Shown here: piece by piece, positions 35,001-45,588 of the stretch | Layout of the letters: each line of letters starts with the position of its first letter | Numbering within the stretch: the stretch's first letter is position 1 | DNA from: Phoenix dactylifera | Lineage: Eukaryota > Streptophyta > Magnoliopsida > Arecales > Arecaceae | Assembly (NCBI RefSeq): GCF_009389715.1 | Contig: NC_052397.1 | Span: forward strand, 17,370,129 to 17,434,128 | Direction: 5' to 3' | Length of the DNA stretch: 64,000 nucleotides | Made by a program: the position numbers and the translations under genes | Notes under the pieces: generated by a model | The model's database searches: none | What the model was told of the DNA's origin: nothing | Seen by the model: the letters and a program-made list of their open reading frames with translations, nothing else

Positions 35001-38000
35001 CAGATGAAGATACCATGTTTGCAAAACCTCAAATATGCAATGTCTGACAAAATGTTCAAGGAGTCAAAGATAAAGCTAAAGCTCCATCGCAGCATTTAAT
35101 AGATGTCTATCGTGAGTCAAACCTGCCATGCCATGGTCCAGCTGCAACCATGGCTCACCGCTAATTATAACTTTTATATCTTCAAGGTCCATGATCTTCA
35201 CCTCAATCAAAGTATATTTTTATGATTACCGAATTCTTAATGAGGGTCTGAAAATGCAAATGAGTTGTGCCCGTACATTCAGTTATTTAAAAGCAATGCA
35301 GATAAATTGCTAAGAGAATGGTAATGTGAAAATTGCCATGACTCGCTATAGGAATCCCTGGCATTGATGGCGCTTTTTAAGTCACTTGCGACTCTCAAAA
35401 GCGTCACATGATTATGCCCCGACACTTTAAGAAGCATCGAAAAAGTGTTGGCAATGCAAACATGAAAAACCAAATTCATGATGCCTTTTGGTTCGCGTCG
35501 TGCGTTAATCATAACGGCATTTTTAATTGTCGCTAATCGATGACGTTTTTAACATGCGTAGGCAAGTGAAGCGCCTGGACAAGGCTTCCGAAGATGCTTT
35601 GGTGCATCACAAATTAGCACTGCTAATTTGGGGATAAGGCAGAGGAGGGGGATGAGGAGGAGAAAATTGAGGTTTGGATTTAGGGTTTGGATTGGGGCAA
35701 GGGGATCGAAAATGTAGGAGGAGTTTTGGTGTCCGACAACGCTCATTATCATCGTCCTCTTCATGAAATTTAACGACACTAATAACACTAGCCAGAAAAG
35801 CGTCATGGGAGGCCAGTTTAAAATTTCCGCCGCTTATAAGCATCGCTAATCTTTGACGCTTCTTAAAAATGTCGAGAGATTTTGGCACGCTCGGGAGCTG
35901 CCGACGCTTTCTACTAGCATCAACAGCTTAGTATTGGCTTTCCATCTTTTTCTTGTGGTGACTAGCATCATGCAATCATGCCCTAACGCGTCAGCAATGG
36001 AAGAGAAAATCAGGTCTTAGAACCTGTATGCATACGATGTCCAAGCATGCAAAACATGCAAACCGTGAGGTAAACTAGCTGACTAGCAAAGCATGCATGT
36101 GTCCAGTCCATTGTGAGCATGGGTGCATATAGCCAGAGGTGGCACTTTGATGCTATTATTCACATACAACAATGTTGAATATAGTTACACTAAAGAACCA
36201 GAAGAATATGGAGAGTGGATGATATGGAAGGTGTTCACATTTACTTGACTATTTAAACCGAATGCTAGTCAAACTTAAATAATAAAATCACACATCACAA
36301 ACAGCTAGAAAAGGCATAACCATGGCCACGAAAAGGCATCAAATGACCAATGAACAATTTTAAGTGATCCAAGAGGATAATCGGACTCGATTTGGACTAC
36401 TTTGGCTACTATGGGTTGAGCTAGACGAAATCCAGGAGCGAGTTTTGCCACATCCAAAAGCTAAATCGCATACAAAACTTCCGAAGGTCATGACATACAA
36501 TGCCCAATTGAAATAATCTTTACTAGAATTGGATAACTTTTAATGTTCTACGATATAGTGCCAACCCCTAAAGGGTTGAAATGGGCTGAATTTCCATCTT
36601 TTGGGAAATGAAATAGGCTGGTCAAACAAAATTTGACCAAACATATCTACTAAGCTGTAAAAAATCAGTCCGAGCAACAGAAGACAAAGTCAATGTAGAA
36701 CTTGTAGAATTTTAAATTTTTTTATTTCTAATAATTATTTTATTTTTTAAAAGCTAATCCTATTATGCAAGAATGGGAATTATGCAAGAACGGATCTCAC
36801 TACAATTACTATAAATAGAGGCTATCTGCCTCAATTTTAATTCATCAATTGAATCATTTATTGGTCATAGATGAAAGAAAAAAAAAAGTGAACTCTACTT
36901 CTGGCAATTTTTCATCTTTTCCTAAATTTATTTTGAAAGATTCTAGCTGTGCGGGTTGAGGAAAAATTCTCTCCCCTATTGGATCATTAAACCTTAAACA
37001 AACCACCAAAATATAGTACACGACACAGGATAAAAAATATATAAACAATATAAGTTTAACGAAAAAAAGGATAAAAAGACAAATGGATAGAACAAAGCAA
37101 CAAGACAATATATAGAGCATCTTGGCTGATTCTTTACATTTCAATTTGTTCAAAAATAGGATATATCTTTTCCTTTTAAAACAATCTACAGAAGAAGAAA
37201 GAATTGAAAAATTGTTACTTCTAGTTAGAGCATACTGTACTGTCTGAAAAAAATACTGCAGAGCAATATACACAGAACACTTTAATAAATGTCTTTGGTC
37301 GAGGTCCCTTCTATGAAGGCAAGCTGACAGCATGTCAAATATGCAAACAAGAGACATTTATGACATTAACAAAATTTGCTTTGGCTAAACATATTGAAAG
37401 TATGCCTAGCTCATCCTACTAAAGATCCTCCAAGGGAGAAAAGTGCAATACGAATTCTCCATAATTTTGAAGAAACCTAATAATTGTCACATTATCTCCA
37501 CTTTTCAAGGAAAATGCACTCGTTAAGTTCAGTGTAATGCAAATGAATTTGGAGAAGTACCAGAAATACAAGATGCATTTTTTGATTATTTTAAACAAAT
37601 GATTGTATGGCTACCATGAGATTCGTGCTCAAGACCAGCACAAGAACCGTAAATATGACAATGCATTGCTACATAATGTTTAATATCCTACGTCAGTTCC
37701 AGAACTCCAACTTACATTAACTGCAGTCATTAACACAGTCCAGATATCATAAATTCAGTGTGTGACAAAAAACTTCAAAACAAGGCAAGATTACAAGCAT
37801 TACTTAATCACTCATTAATTGCTGAACAAATGTTAGGTGCAGTTGAGTCATGAGCAAATTTTCAAAATCTTGCACTAGCTAGCATAAGTAGCTTCATAGC
37901 TACAAGAAACAACCATTCAGTTTTAAGCTTTCTTTTATAATACCCTTCAAGTATTTGAACTTCGCAATCTACCCCACATGATCAAGAATATGCAAAATCT

Positions 38001-39776
38001 ATCTAATATTCAAGTGGGAAGCCAACACCAAGACTATGTCCGTCGCCAAAGTCAGTTGTACTGAAAGGACAGCAACTTATAATTCGTGCATCCAATGTTC
38101 TTTCTGGTATTGCTACATGCCCCATTACCCTAGAGAGGGAAGGGGAGCATAAAGTGTAAGATGGAATTAATAACATAATAAATAGATAAACAAGGGAAGT
38201 GATACAACGATTATTCCCGAGACTTTGGAACCCCGAGATAGCACTTGTCCACAACGGAAAAGGCAAATTTTTTAAGACCAAAATCTGTCTTGTCATCTCC
38301 CTCCTCTCTAAATATTTTCACATTAAGACTGCTTGTACATGTATAGATGCCCTCCAAGCCCCTTTCGTTTTCCTCCTCTCTCCCCTCATAATAAACACAA
38401 TATACAGTGGAACGGAAATGATAGCTACTATAGCCTCGCGAGACAGCCAGAGAAAGCCTTCCTTCCCCTTTATATGTCCCGTTACTATATAGGATACATC
38501 CATATAGAAGGATCACTTAAAAAACAAAGAATTATAATACATCTAGAGATATAGGGAGAGAGTAATAGTAGTAATATCCACTTTTTTTTTCTTTTTGAGA
38601 AAGAGAACGGTGTGGACAATTATAACGAAAGAAGAAGCAAGCAAGAAGCCGGTCAAGATTTTCTGTTTACGGGCTCGCGTGAAAGAAGGGTGTCTTCGCT
38701 CATAAATATGCAACGTACTTGGCGTACTGGCATACGGCCGTACGCCTCGGCGTTGCACTGTTGCAGTCCAAGCGTCCGAAACCCTAACACCACACCACCA
38801 CTCCTCTTTTCCAGATGGATTAACAGCCCATATGGAGGAGAAAATATAAGCCAAGAAACTTACCTTCTATCCCAATACCCAATGGCTTAATTGTTCACGA
38901 TGCTAAAATGTTGATCAATTATAAAAATTTAACATATTTAGTGCTAGCTAGCCAGTAGAATCACAAATTTAACCAGTACCAGTGGGGGTTTACCAGTGAG
39001 GATGCAGAAGGATCCATTGGTGAGGGAGTTGAGCTGCGACTCAAACCTCCTGATAAAATCCATCGCCTCCTCCATTGGCCTTGTTAGTTCCTCCCTATAC
39101 TTCACTAGCATATGGTAGTATGCCTCCTGTCACGATTCAAAAAATTGCAAAATATTAACCAATTTGGATCTTCAAACTAAAATTCAAAACAACCAATTGG
39201 TTCAGCAACAAGTTTGAGTGGTTGTAAGAAAATAAGTACCATGAATTGGTCGAGCTCGGGGTCGGCCGGCTGGTCCCGGCAGCCCACGTGGGCCCGCTGC
39301 CTCACTTCAAACTCCCTCGCCACTGCCGAGAGCCGGTCCGCCACCTCCGGCGGAGCTCCGACCTGTTAACAAACATGTATGTTATTATTACCTGCTATAA
39401 ACGTTAACATGAAAAGGAGGTCGTGAGAGATTTCGAAAACCTTTTGGCAGTCCATGTAGGCTTTGAGGAGGTTGGAATAATGGGGGTGGGAGATGATTCG
39501 GGCCTTCATGGCGTCCACGTCAGTAGGTCTGGTGACCGGGTAGAGGTGGGAGGAGGAAGAGGAGGCGGCCTCGGGTTTGGGGGGGTGGAGGTGGGGAAAA
39601 GTGTTCGCCTTTGGGTTTGTGCCAGAGTAGATGGAAATGGAGGCAGTGGTGGGGGGTGCAACCAGTACAGTGGTTGGGGTGGTGGTGGTGGTGGTTGAGG
39701 CTGTGACCACGGAGGAGGGTGCGTACATGAAGCGCCCCCCTCTGGGGTTGGCCCCCGTCTGGGACAACTCCTCCAT
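31081..39776 (-). CDS. Class I KNOX homeodomain protein (KN1/BP type)
   Basis: Five minus-strand exons: 39441-39776, 39240-39362, 38994-39126, 31537-31790 and 31081-31287. They join in frame to 350 residues and all junctions are GT-AG. KNOX1 spans exons 1-2 (about residues 85-130) and KNOX2 exons 2-3 (about 145-192). The ELK domain is at 231-252 and a TALE homeodomain follows from about 253, with the three-residue PYP insertion and the recognition helix [10 protein letters not shown]. The C terminus, ending LYRFGP, resembles KN1/BREVIPEDICELLUS rather than STM/OSH15. By family it is a nuclear factor, pairing with BELL proteins, that keeps shoot meristem cells indeterminate. Intron 3, just before the ELK exon, is 7203 bp; introns 1, 2 and 4 are 78, 113 and 249 bp. 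The leader is GA/CT-rich. Confidence 0.95.
31480..31531. repeat. (TA)n and (GA)n microsatellites in KNOX intron 4
   Basis: TA repeats, then GA repeats, ending directly at the splice donor of the ELK exon (GTAGGC, minus strand, 31531-31536). Confidence 0.9.
31931..32001. repeat. (TC)n(TA)n tract in KNOX intron 3
   Basis: About 19 TC units are followed by about 16 TA units, roughly 140 bp from the ELK exon. GA/TC repeats of at least eight units are known binding sites of BBR/BPC factors. Confidence 0.9.
32685..33573. repeat. 445-bp tandem duplication in KNOX intron 3
   Basis: Copy 1 is 32685-33129 and copy 2 is 33130-33573. Both start GATCAGCCAAGTACTAATAA and end GGAATAGTGCAGG. The only difference I see is a T-run of 8 against 7. 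The two copies abut with no spacer. Confidence 0.95.
33575..33640 (-). repeat. tRNA-like (SINE-type) remnant
   Basis: On the minus strand an A-box (TAGTTCAGTAGG, 33617-33628) is followed by a perfect B-box (GGTTCAAAACC, 33588-33598). The gap of 18 bases is shorter than in a real tRNA and no cloverleaf forms, so this looks like the head of a tRNA-derived SINE or a decayed tRNA. It begins right at the end of the tandem duplication. Confidence 0.4.
35344..35960. mobile_element. Small non-autonomous CACTA element in the KNOX intron
   Basis: The left end CGCTATAGGAA and the right end TTCTTGTGGTG (reverse CACCACAAGAA) match at all but transition positions and fit a CACTACAAGAA terminus. ACT flanks both sides (35341-35343, 35961-35963), the 3-bp duplication of CACTA elements. 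Near both ends are words like GACGCTTCTTAAAAATGTC, as in the larger element at 59758. No transposase is present. Confidence 0.65.
36300..37010 (+). mobile_element. LTR-like stretch in the KNOX intron
   Basis: A plant-LTR style core promoter (CTATAAATAGAGGC near 36810) is followed by a leader with repeated ATCAATTGAATCA words, and after it a T-rich stretch. No terminal pair or target duplication was found, so the limits are rough and this could simply be intron. Confidence 0.25.
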
Positions 39777-40130
39777 CCCTCCCCCAGCTACCAGACGCTC
39801 CAGACCTCCAAAAGTATATCAACGAAATAAAGAAAAAGTACAAGAAACGACTGCTAGAGAAGAGAGGAGTGCGGGGGAAAGTAGCAAGAGAGGAGATGGT
39901 GGAAGAGAAACCTTTAGACGGAATTATATATCATCCGACGGAGAGGAGATGAGAGAGCCGGAAGAAGATGGGATGGATGGCAACCACCACCAAAAGAGAG
40001 AGACAGAGACAGAGAGAGGGAGAGAGAGAGAGGGGAAAGGCATAATATCTGGTGGCTTTCTTTTCCGATGTCAAATCATCTAGACAGGAGCAGTTTTTTT
40101 TTTTTTTTGTTTTTTTTTGCAGTGGCGGTA
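39777..40130 (-). promoter_or_regulatory. Leader and proximal promoter of the KNOX gene
   Basis: On the minus strand this is CT-rich. The complement holds GA tracts at about 39993-40040, of the kind bound by BBR/BPC proteins. A T-run lies at 40090-40118. A TATA-rich stretch at 40262-40300 could be the core promoter, but the choice is uncertain. Confidence 0.35.
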
Positions 40131-41150
40131 GAGATGTAACTCAAAGCCTCAACTGAAAAAAATTTACCCCCAGAATCCACAAGAATACGAGAGAAGTGAT
40201 GGGGACGAGAGAGAAAGTGACTTCCATTGGGGAAATGGCTTGGAGATACACCGGACCAATACTAGCTGCTGTATAAGATATAATAAATATATAATATTTG
40301 TCACGACGCACTCACAAGTCTCACACCATGCCTTATTTTAATTCCTATGCGATCGTGACTGTACGTATATATATATATATATATATATGATCAACTATAT
40401 TCTCTTTCTTAATATGTTTTCAGTCGAGTCCTCGGAGAGCTGGAATGGCCGGCGGGCACCGGCAAGCCATCGCCAGTTCCCCACTGCGACAAGACCGCTT
40501 GCTTGTGGCCCATCGAGAGGGTTGTTAAAGGTTGAAAAAAACTGTGCAACTCTTTTCAACAAATATATATATTATTGCCAGCTTACGGCATCTAATTGTG
40601 GTTTTTGTCTTCACGGCATCTTGTAAGCATCGGAACGGATGAAGCGAGAACCTTAGATGAGATGGAGGGATGGTGATGTAGAAAGCCGGGGCATCTTGGG
40701 AATAAAGCTGAATACATAGGGATGGGAAAGATGCTACCAGTTAAGGGGCGTATTGGAAAAATACGACTACTTCGTCCATTTGGGAGTCTGCATGATAAAA
40801 GACTTATCCTTTACGGTGGTTCCTTGGTCCATTTTTTCGGTTTCTCGCCCTGAGCACGGCTTGCTGTGCCGCACTAGCTTGCGCTGTTTTCTTACGAGCA
40901 ATTTGGACCGATGAGGAAAAGCAACTTCATGCAGCGGCCTACGATGTTTTCAGTTCTACACTGTCACAATGCGTGTTCGGAAGGATGAGGGATTTGTTAC
41001 CTCGCTGAATTAAAAAAAAAAAAAACTAAAATGATAACAAATTAATTATTACAATAATCTTGTTGAAAATTGCAGTGAAAATGCCACCATCCATATTTGA
41101 TAATCTCTCCCATCCAAAAGGGAATGATAACTGGATAGGTAGAAGTGTCA
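40131..41150. other. Spacer upstream of the KNOX gene
   Basis: Includes a (TA)n tract at about 40365-40388 and AT-rich sequence. No gene is supported. Confidence 0.45.
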
Positions 41151-41156
41151 TAACAC

Positions 41157-41615
41157 TGGTTCGCATGAAGCATTTTTTCTTTTATAAATATGATTTCTGG
41201 AAAGAAGATTTTTGAAAAAAATATATCTGAAAAAATACTTTTGGTATGTTTGGTTGACCATAAGAAAGTGATAAATTTCCAAAATGCTTATATTTGGTTG
41301 ACCATTCACTTCCTGAAAAAGTTATGTATAATTTCTATTAACCCTTAAGAAAACTTAGATTTTTAATGCCTTTTTAATGGTGAAAGATCTTTTTGGAAAA
41401 AAATAAAAATATTTTGATTTCTGACTTATGAGAAAGTAACTTTCCCATGTTTTTCATGGAAAAAACCTTTCCATGAAACGTGAAAATCATATTCCCATGG
41501 GAATACAACTTTTTCATTTCTCTCCTTTAAAAACTCCAACCAAACAAGAGGCATCTTTTTACTTTTCCGTTGACCACACTTTTTTTCCTTATTTTTCCGC
41601 AAACCAAACGAGCTC
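41157..41615. mobile_element. Diverged Harbinger-type MITE, reverse copy
   Basis: The right part matches the element at 24618-25102: GGGAATACAACTTTTTCATT, then AAAACTCCAACCAAACAAGAGGC, then a terminal GCAAACCAAACGAGCTC. The interior also shares AAGTGATAAATTTCC and GGTTGACCAT words. The left end is weak (CTGGTTCGC) and the target duplication is unclear. Confidence 0.55.
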
Positions 41616-41816
41616 TTAATGACAATCATAATACATAAATGTTCAGATGTATATTGTATTGATGGATGACCAACTAGAAAAATCAGGATTTAAAGTGTAA
41701 AAAAATTGAAAAGAAAAACATTTCAATACCTAAGCCAAGATACCAGCCTTGAGATTTACTAATATTTTCATACTGCACTAGCTAACATCATGCACCAACC
41801 ATATATATCCATATAT

Positions 41817-41847
<31 letters not shown>

Positions 41848-43620
41848 GATAGATAGATATTCAGAATGCCAAGATTTTAATAGATACACTATATAAGTAG
41901 GTGAATGATACAAATTTATATCTTGATCAATATATCAGCTGAAATGAAACCTTAAAAACAAACAATCTTGTGCAAATATTTTGAATACATTGGTAAAGTA
42001 TCATAATACTTGCATATTGAAACTTTACAAAAAAGAGAACAAGTGCAGAACTAATATTAACATTCCAAGTTATAATTAAATATATATAATTTTTATGATG
42101 ATCGGGAACATTAAAATTGCAATGTCAAAGTGTTTTAAGTGCACGAGTAGCATTATGTGTATCCTTTTCTCTTTTGATGATGGATTTTCTTTTCCAAGCC
42201 ATCAATAAAAATCATCTCTGGTTAGCTAATCTAATGAAGAAATTGCAACCACATCATTTTTATGTCTAGAAATCAGGGTGGCTCTCTTGCCTATTATTTA
42301 AATGGATAATTAATAGCAGATCTCAAAGTGCAGTCCCATCTATTTAATCATCTTCTTACAAAGAAGTTTTTCTAAGAAATAAAACTAAAGGATGAAGTAG
42401 ACAACTATGCTAAAATTATGGCTAGTTATATCTAGAATGCTAGTTGATAGATCAAGAAAATATTTAAAAAAAATGCAGACTAGAATAACAAGTCTTTAGC
42501 AAAAGATTTAAAGATTAGGCATTGCAATTTGCAAAGTGCATTAAAAAATGCCTGCATCATATATAGTTACATTGGTATTCATAAGGGGAGGTAGAAGAAG
42601 CTCAGTCATTTGGTCATCATGTTATGTCTAACCTTACATTACGTAACACTTAATGTTTGTTGCGCGCATCCTGAGGCTAGTCTTTTGAGCACAAATATGT
42701 CTAGTTGCAAGGATTTCGTGCCTACTTTTGTACAGAGTTCTATTTTTTCTCTACAAATGGTTGAACTTGGTCAAGACTAGTAACTCAGCATAGAATAATC
42801 ATCACAATTGAGGGAGCATAAATAAACTGTCTAATCAACAAGGACTAAACAGTAAAGTACGTCAATCCAAAGAGATAGATTTTGACTTCTTTTTAGACGT
42901 AATCGATGATGATAATACGTACCCACGGTAGATTAATCACATGAGAGCTTCAGCAAGAAAACAAAACGCCCATCCGAAAGTATCGCTTGTAGATTGCTTG
43001 GAAACTTACCGGCGAAGATAAGATCCATCAACTAATTTAGCAGTTCACATCAAATACGTGCAAGGCTATCCACATAAGTGAAAATAGTAGAAGAAGCTCT
43101 TTTAAGAAGATCTAATAGAGCGATCAAAGTTTTTGCCACCTTACTCATCATGCGAATCACCATAAGACTCACGAAATATTGGCGAGCCACTTCACATTAT
43201 TAAACCAAACTTCAAACGAGCGATCATGCTCATACACGGTCACTGTATTCAACCTTTTGTTTTCTCCTTTCGTCAGCTGCAGAGTCTAAAACAATATAGA
43301 AATCTAACAGCAAATATGAAACTTTTCATTGGACCTAATCTTTAGCGAACAGGACCATGTCTGATACTACCTGTCAGCGCTGAATCTAGCTAACGGGAGA
43401 GCGACACAACACTTCCGTAAAATTTGTGCAGGATTTTTCTCACCAGATCACAGCTCTTTTTCTGTCTCTGTCCCCATGACACGTGCTCCTGCGACCTAGT
43501 CCGAGTACTGGTCCTCGCCTAGGGTGGCTAAAACTCCGAGGAAACTGGTAAAGAGTGTAAAAGCGAATGAACAGGACAAGCACAGACTGACCGAGGTACG
43601 AATATTTGTTCAACGGTAAA
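41616..43620. other. AT-rich spacer with microsatellites
   Basis: A compound (CA)n(TA)n(GATA)n microsatellite lies at 41812-41860. No gene is supported in the rest. Confidence 0.45.
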
Positions 43621-44560
43621 CAGTGATAGGTAGCATACTGGGCGGGCCCAAACCCAAACTCTCAGGCCTTTTTTATTTCCATGAGTTTTATTTTGGTAGA
43701 AAAGAAGGATGGCTGCAGGAGGAGGAGGAGGAGGAGGAGGAGGAGGGGAGAGGAGAGAGAGAAGGGAACGAGGAAAAAGCTGCGGGGCTCAGAAAGAGCT
43801 CGACTGGTCTAATTATTAGATGGACGAGATCAAATGGACCATTCGCCATAAAACATTTTCATATTTATATAATTTAAGATCGAGTTAAAAGTGCCGGTTT
43901 TGCACCGTACATGTGTCTGATATATGAGACTTGGTCCGTGTAATAATTTCTGGGATGACTGAGGTGGATGGGGCTGGGGCCCGCGGCCATAATGCCCCCC
44001 GAGACTCTCGCTCTCTCCTTCCGGCAGCGGAGCCCACTCACAGCTTTGCGGGGTGACACGACGTTTCCACGCTGACAGGCACCCATCGCGTCATTCCACC
44101 CATGGTCGCCATTTCCCTATGCAATATTTAAAGCAAAACCCCATCCTGATCCCATCCCCACCTTGATCCCTCCCTCCCTGATACGAAACCATGGAAGTGA
44201 GAATAATCTCCAGTGATGTGTTCCTTTGTTCGACACGCGTTAAGTTAAAGGTATTCTTGGCGTTTGTATAAGCTGCTAAGCTCATCTGCATTGGGCGATG
44301 CAGGTTCCACTAACGCTGCAAGCTTGATTTGACGCACAGCATATTATCGTCCCAAGCTCAAGATATCTACCGTAGTATCTGCCATCACTAATCGACGAGT
44401 TGTATTGAGAGGCTCATAAATCAATATTTTAGTGGTGACCTTTTTTTTTAAGAAAAGGGAAAGAGAAAGCATGCGCTAAGTTCATTAAGAAATGGAGGTA
44501 CGGAAGATGCGAGGGATCAAAAGGTTGCTTAAGGTTTCACGCATGAGCAAACATTGAATA
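43621..44560. other. GC-richer spacer with a (GGA)n tract
   Basis: A (GGA)n run lies at about 43710-43746. The sequence is locally GC-rich around 43970-44060. Frames on both strands overlap and show no domain. Confidence 0.4.
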
Positions 44561-45588
44561 GACCGTGTTGTGGTTCAAATTTAGCCCGAGGATGACAACG
44601 TCGAAGAAGTCGAAGAAGCTGCCAGAGGGTGAAGAAAAAAGATGAGCTACCTCCCATGCGGTAGCAAATCTGCATAAAATTTTACCGATAGTTTCAATAA
44701 GAATCCTCCGGTGATCAAGCTAGAATAAATTTCGGATAGATTTTCAGAAGAAGTTCCTCTTTACGTTATCTTACGGGACTATTTATAGTTCCTGTAGACA
44801 TGTCCAGGTGACGGAGGTATGGCCCATTTCATCATGAGAGAGAGTAGCTTTAAGCCAGATAGCATGTAGCTGGGGCTGCTTATGGCGCGCAGTGCAGTTC
44901 GTCCTTGCGAATGGTAAGTCATTGACAGTCGTAGCAGGGGACAGCCGGAATAGCATGGCGTTGTCCTCGACTGTCGTAGGCCAGTAGGTAAAGCATGGCG
45001 CGACGATATTGCAATATACGACCACGTAGGTGGGCGTAAGCGAGATAGAGCTCGATGAGAGGTCGCATCATATACTCGGCGAGATCGGCTTGACGGGTAC
45101 TGAGGCTAGCCCGGCATCCCTGATTCCGAGATGCGCTCGGTAGAGCGTCCCGAGCTCGGAGGTCGGGCCATGTCATTGGATAAGGCACCCCGAGCTCGGT
45201 CGGGGTGCGTCGGTGAATATAGAGGCGCCCTGAGCTTGGCCAGAGCGTGTTGTTTATGGAAGATACTGGAGCAGCTCGATGGAAAGCAAGGTATTGTCTG
45301 CTTTGGGAGAATACGCACGTGCTTAACATCGTGCGCGTCTCGTGCACGACAATTTTTTCCTCGCGGCTTTGTCCCACGAGGGGCACCTTGCTATGGGCAT
45401 CGGAGAAGGTCGGCGCAAATTGTAGCAGTGGAGAGACCCGTCCAAGGTCGACTGAGCCCTTGACGAAGTTCGAGCTCGGAGTGACTCTTGGCGAGACCGA
45501 GGTTCGGCTCAACTAGTGTTGGAGTCTATTTGGCTGAAATTGGGTGGTCCAACTGTAGCGAACAGGACGATCCATTTTGCCCCCATCA
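44561..45588 (-). mobile_element. LTR-like GC-rich segment
   Basis: Read on the minus strand, it begins TGATGGGGGCAAAATGGATC at 45588, carries repeated CCGAGCTCGG-like words, has a TATTTATAG-type promoter region near 44775 and ends in leader-like sequence near AACCACAACA. This resembles a solo LTR of a Ty3/Gypsy element. I could not find a target duplication, so the ends are tentative and the frames inside are not genes. Confidence 0.35.

Larger units (their letters stand above)
31791..38993 (-). other. Large intron 3 of the KNOX gene
   Basis: 7.2 kb between the KNOX2 and ELK exons. It holds a (TC)n(TA)n tract, a 445-bp tandem duplication, a tRNA-like remnant, a small CACTA element and an LTR-like stretch near 36300-37010 (TATA-like CTATAAATAGAGGC near 36810). 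The rest is AT-rich, and no other gene is supported within it. Confidence 0.85.

Noticed and set aside
36854-37357. 167-codon hydrophobic minus-strand frame in the KNOX intron
   Set aside because: The hydrophobic residues come from T-rich DNA, and it has no recognisable family.
44919-45512. 197-codon minus-strand frame
   Set aside because: It lies within the GC-rich LTR-like segment and overlaps equally long frames on the other strand.
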